A stretch of DNA of 64,000 bases, from the NCBI GenBank assembly GCA_036245525.1, contig BTPG01000005.1, positions 205,234,210 to 205,298,209 of the forward strand, read 5' to 3'. Under the pieces are notes generated by a model. That model saw nothing but the letters and a program-made list of their open reading frames with translations. It was not told where the DNA came from and searched no databases. This document shows, one piece after another, positions 46,001 to 52,000 of this stretch. This DNA is from Semisulcospira habei (lineage: Eukaryota; Mollusca; Gastropoda; Semisulcospiridae). Both the position numbers and the translations under genes were made by a program. Each line of letters begins with the position of its first letter. Position 1 is the first letter of the stretch.

Positions 46001-49000
46001 AGGTTTATCGCGAAATGTGACATGCGGAATACACGCCAATAAGACAGTCACATTTTGCGATGCACCGTCTTCTTGCAAGGAAACGGCACAATGCAGAATG
46101 TGACTGATATGATTCGGCTTTGCAACCACAACTTATGCACGCAGGGTTCAAAGTCAAGCCTTGTTTCTTGCTGCGTTGACGTGCCTCATGCAGACATTTA
46201 CATTTTAATATCTTTCTCCTTTCACTTTCAGCAGCCGTCTTTCATACTACCATCATTTAACCCCTCAGTGCTGAGAAAGAAATGAACACTGCCCAATTGC
46301 AAGAGGTATGGATCCTCAACCGCCCCTGCAGTTGCGGGGGCTCATGAGGATCTGTGCCTCTTGCTGACACCCCTTCACATCCATGTTCGTAGGATGACTG
46401 GGGCTCTTTGGCATTGAGTTAACCCTTTTAGCCCCGGATCCCTACAGCAGGGGATGTATTGACCATGATAATTCAAGGGTAGTGCCAGATTAGTTGGCGC
46501 CTGAAGGCACCAAGCTAATCTGGCACTACCCTTGAATTATCATGGTCAAGCCACCTCCTGCAACTGGTACAAAGTCGTTAGGCAACGCCTCCAAAATGTG
46601 AGAAATGGGACCTTGGGGCTAAGAGGGTTAACAAAGACTGCAGAGACACGCTCTGAATCCACTAGCAGTGAAGAGATTAATGCACGTAATTCGGTCATGC
46701 AGTGCAATCCACCTGCAAGAAGCATAGATTCTCATGAGCCCCTGCGGGCTGTAGGGGTTCATGGGAATCTGCGCTCCTTGCTGACAGAGAATGGCGCCAT
46801 CTGCATCCTCAGATTGAAGGGTCAGGGTCAAAATGAGTGGAACGCGCCCATTTCTTTGCCATCTTCCCTGAACAAAATCTTTTCTGCTGCAATAACGATC
46901 TCAAGTTTTCTCTTTTCACCCAGGCGGACCTTGATAGCTCTGTTGATGAGCAGTCGACGGGACCTAAAGTGCCGAGTTCAAATCCAGGCAGGGTCACAAT
47001 TTGTGCTGACTCTACACCCCTCCACACCACACCCCCCACCATCCCACACACAAACACACACTCACACTTTTGACATCACTTTGCCTGTCAGAAGGCGTTC
47101 ATTTCCAGGTGTTCTTTCCCAGCTTTCCTGGCTCAGTGTGTAAGGGAAGGTACAGTAAGGTAGGGAAGAGCACTGTTGCTGGTCTGTGATCTGGGGTCGG
47201 TTGTATGAGTGAGCTTAGTCCTGCGCCAGCCACGAAGCAAGGTGCTCCGCTGTCGCGGAGCACCTTGCTTCGTGTCTTGGCGCAGGACTAAGCTCACTCA
47301 TGCAATTAGCCCGTGGACCTTCCTGCAGGCTGTTTTACTTCTCTAGGAAATAGCAGTGTGGTTTTTGACAATGGGTTTTGAGGGGATGGCCACTCTTGGC
47401 CCTTTAATTGGTAGCAACAACTTTTGTCGTGATGATTCCTGCAAGAATCGCTGTGACAAAAGTCGCTACCAACAGCCGCAGGGCTAAATAATCCACCATT
47501 GGAGCTGTATGTCGCACAGTGCTTTTGCTACTTCTGCCTTCCTGTACTTGTGCTGGTCTGTGATTTTGGACCTTACAGCTTCAGGCTGTAAGGTTCTAAA
47601 TGGAATTCCAGCGTGCAAGTGTAGGTGGCAGCGATGATTCTTTTCCCCCGTTGTGTGTTCACATTGTGTGTCTGTTTTCTAGCAACTCCTTCCAGACTAG
47701 CACAGGACTCACGTGGAGGTAACTTACTGTCACAATGCATGGCATGATGTGTGCCGGTTTGAATACCCCCCCCCCCCCCCCCCCTCACCACCATGGTTTT
47801 CAACATGTAACCTTTGGAAATCAGTTGTTTGCCCGCCCCCTCCCCCCCCCCCCCAACCTCCCACTACTCCCCTCCCTCCAAGTAGCCATTCAGCAACCCC
47901 TTCACAAAAAACCTCCCCTGAACTGTCTCTATTTACCAATTGGTTTGTTCCCTCCACACACACCTCCCCCACTGCACACTTCATTCCATTCTGGATACCA
48001 AACAGAACCATTCCCACCCCTTAACTCATTTAGCCCCAAGTCCCTACAGCAGAGGATGGATTGACCATGATAATTCAAGGGTAGTGCTAGATTAGCTTGG
48101 TGCCTGAAGGCGCCAAGCTCATCTGGCACTACCCTTGAATTATCATGGTCAATCCACCTCCTGCGACTGGTACATAGTCGTTCAGTAACACTTGTAAGAT
48201 TTGGGAAGAGCACCCGTGGGGCTAAAAGGGTTAAACCTCCTTTTCCTGATTAAAAAAAAAATGATTGTATTTGAAATACAGCTTAAATCCTTATCATTCA
48301 GAATATATACACCAGTGTGTGAAATAAGTGTGACTAAAATAGTTAAAGGGTAGTGCCAGAATAGCTTGGCGCCTCTAGCCGTCAAGCTATTCTGGCACCA
48401 CCCTTGAACTAAAGCCATTGGTCTATGTCCTTATCTGTAAGTACTATAATTCTTGCATATGGCAGTGTACAAATTTGAAGCTGTTAGCCTCAGTATGATA
48501 TGGGTTAAATCAGACTTTCTGAAGGCATTTGGTTTGTGAGAAAACCTTTGAACGATCTTTTAAATAGTGATTAACCATTTAACCCCATGAGCGCATTTCC
48601 CAAATTTTGGAGGTAACAACTACAGTATGTACCAGGAGACAGATCAACTGATAATTCAAGGGTAGTGCCAGATAAGCATGGGGCCTGATGGCACCAAGTT
48701 TATCAGGCACTACCCTTGCATTGTTATGGTTGACCGTTCTCCTGCTGTAGTGCGTCAGGGCAAAATGGGTTAAAATATAATGCTGTATGCTGTACACAAT
48801 GCACACTGGTTTTGCGGTAACAGTCTTTGAAATACATGTAGTGAATAAAATATTTCACACTCTGGTTACCTCCCTGGATCTGCCCTGGTCATGCAGAGTG
48901 GAGTGATGTAGGTGTGTCTACAATATTTCCCGAAAACTGTGACCAAAGGTTTGTGCAACCATGGTGGTGGTTTGATTGTGCCCCATTCCTTACATGTTGT

Positions 49001-52000
49001 GCGTGCTATACCGGTATGTGTCAAGGGCTGGGAATGGTTCCCTTTTTGTTATCGGCTTCCCAATTGTTTCACCTTCATGTCAAGCATCTTGGTATTTTCT
49101 TTCTTTTTTTTTCTTTCAGCTTTTTTAAAAACGTGTGAATGTTTCGGCATATTAATGTTGTTTCCAGTAGTTTGCACTGCTAATCTGATACTTGTACATC
49201 ATACTCTTAATCCCAATGCTGCCGAGAAAAATTGAACACCACCTAACTGCAAGAGGCATAGATCCTCATGAGCCCCCGCAATTGCGGGGGCTCATGAGGA
49301 TCTATGCCTCTTGCTGAAACCACCTTGTGTCTGAGTTCTTGACTTTGAATTTACAAGGATTTAAATAAGAACACTATCGGGTACACAGGCAGCGATGGGG
49401 TTAAGATGAGGTTTTGTGTGATTGAAAGGGTATTAGAACTTGGAGGCTCAGATTCCATTTTTGATTTTACGTTTATGGTGTGAAAAGTTTCTGCGGACAG
49501 ATCAATAAACACAAGTGATATTAACCTTTTTTTAGCCCCGGATCCCTGCAACGGGAGATGGCTTGACCATGATAATTCAAGGGTAGTGCCAGATTAGCTT
49601 GGCGCCTTCAGGCGCCAAGCTAATCTGGCACTACCCTTGAATTATCATGGTCAAGCCATCTTCTGCAACTGGTACATAGTGGTTAGGCAACACCTCCAAA
49701 GTTTGAGAAATGGGACCTTGGGGCTGAAAGGGTTAAGGGTGGGGCATATGAACCCCCTTGTGCGCAGGCAGCTTCTGGTACTGCAATCAGTCCCAGTGGT
49801 CGCATTTGCAAGGTTAACCCTTTGGCTGTTGGGAGTGTTTTTGTCACAATGATTCCTAGGCATCATCGAGACAAAAAGCACTATCAGTAGCGAAAGGGTT
49901 AAAATGATTTAAAAAAAAAAAAATACATGATCTGCTTTACCTAGCATGCCACTAACATGGTGTTGGGATAGGAGCGTGTAATGGAGAACTATGAGACTTG
50001 AGACATTAGGGAAAATGTCAGAAGGTTTGTTCCTGCGACATACCTATCTTTTAACCCTTTGGCTGTCAAGGGGTTAGCGTTCTGGTCGACGCAAGGGCTT
50101 TTTTTTTGTCGAGGTGATTCCTGCAAGAAAAAGCACTACCGACGGCCAGAGGTTCACTAGGATTCAACTTTCTGTGTGTGGGAACATGTATTTATTTATT
50201 TATTTGTCAAATTTTGCTCTTTCTTTTTTTTTTTACTGATTAATTTGCTTGTATGCATGCCGTAATTGCTCACATTGCCTTAGTGCCTGTTGACTTATTT
50301 TAACGTTTCATAGAGCCTGTCTACTTTCATCACATTCACATGTGTCCCACCACATCAGTGTGATGTCGTGTACATGTCTGGCCACAGCCTGGCAAGCCAA
50401 GCACTTTGTGTCGAGTCTTGTGTGTTTAGTATCAGCGCAGCCATTCCAGCATCGTGGTTCGAGAAGCAAGTGTATGATTCGTGCATGGTATCATCGTGAA
50501 TGCAAAACCCCCAAATGGCGTTTACTAGTGGTAATAACACCTGTAATAATGTAACCTATTTAGCCCTGATGCCCTACAAGAGGCGATGTCTTGACCGTGA
50601 TGATTCAAGGGTAGTGCCAGATTAGCGTGGCGCCTAAAGGCGCCAAGCTAATCTGGCACTACCCTTGAATTATCATCTCCTTCAACTGGTACATACGTAT
50701 GTAATATCTACAAACTTTAGGAAATGTGGCTATGGGGTTAAATGGGTTAAGCTTACGACCATTTGTTGTCCAGCTTTGGCTGTGTACCATGATAGTTCAA
50801 GGATAAGTGCCTGATCAGCTTTCTGCTGAAGAGAAAGATTGTGGTAGTTCAAGGGCAGTGTCTGAATAGCTTTGAGCTGAAAGGTGCTACCCTTGAGCTG
50901 TCCTGGTTTGTCCATCTCCTGCGATAGTGTCCGTGTGTAAAGGTTAGACTTGGAACAAGTTCAGTATTCCTTTTTCCCCAGCATTTGGATCAGAGAAGAA
51001 CATTTTTCAGAGGTGCGCACTATAGAGAAGTCTTGAAGCGCAAAAAGTGTCATTAACCCATTTAGCCTAAATGCCCTACTGCAGGAGATGCTGGAGACAG
51101 ATTGACCATGATAATTCAAGGCTAGTGCCAGATTAGCTTGGCGCCTTCAGGCCCCAAGCTAATTGGGAACTACTCTTGAATTATCATGGTCAGTCCATCT
51201 CCTGCAGGTGGTGCATAATTGTTAGGTAACACCTCCAAAATGTTGGAAATGTGGCCGTGGGGCTAAATGGGTTAAATGATGGTCTTTAATGACAGGTTGA
51301 TTTCTCAGAGTGGTCACTGAAAATAGCTTTCTGCTGTGTTATTTTGTGGTAAAAGTGAAATACCTTAAAAGAACATCGTGCATTTTGGTATTTTGGTCCC
51401 ATTACATGGAACGCGCTCCCAGCTGACGTGCGTCACTCATCATCTCTCTCCATTTTAAAATCCATTCATAAAACACATCTTTTTTCGGTTTCATGTACTT
51501 GAAGACCATTTTGTCTGCCGGCTCATCATGTATGTGTTTGTGTGTGTGTTTTCTGCTCCTTGTAAATCAATGTATATTTGTTGTTTTGTTGTATGTGTTT
51601 TTGTTGTATGTGTTTGTTTTGGTATTTTGCTTTGTGTTTCATTACTGTGATTGTAAAGCGCCTAAAGCACCTTGGTGATTAGGTGCTATACAAATTACCT
51701 TTATTATTATTATTAACCGTCTGTTTGCATGAACAGACACGGGTCGGTAGATGATAGTAGCATGCAGAGTTGCATGTTATTTATTTTTCATGCTGCCGCT
51801 TCATTTACGCTTAAACGTTTCTGTGGCCTTTTCAAAGTTTGAGTCAGTAGCTAACCCCACCTGATGTATATATATTTTTTTTGCACCATATCTTCAGTAT
51901 TACTACGTCTCACAAAGTAATTCACACTTTCCTGTTACTTTTCATGCAGTGTGCTGCATTTTGAAATTGGGAAATTTTGTCTAGACATTTAAATTAACCC

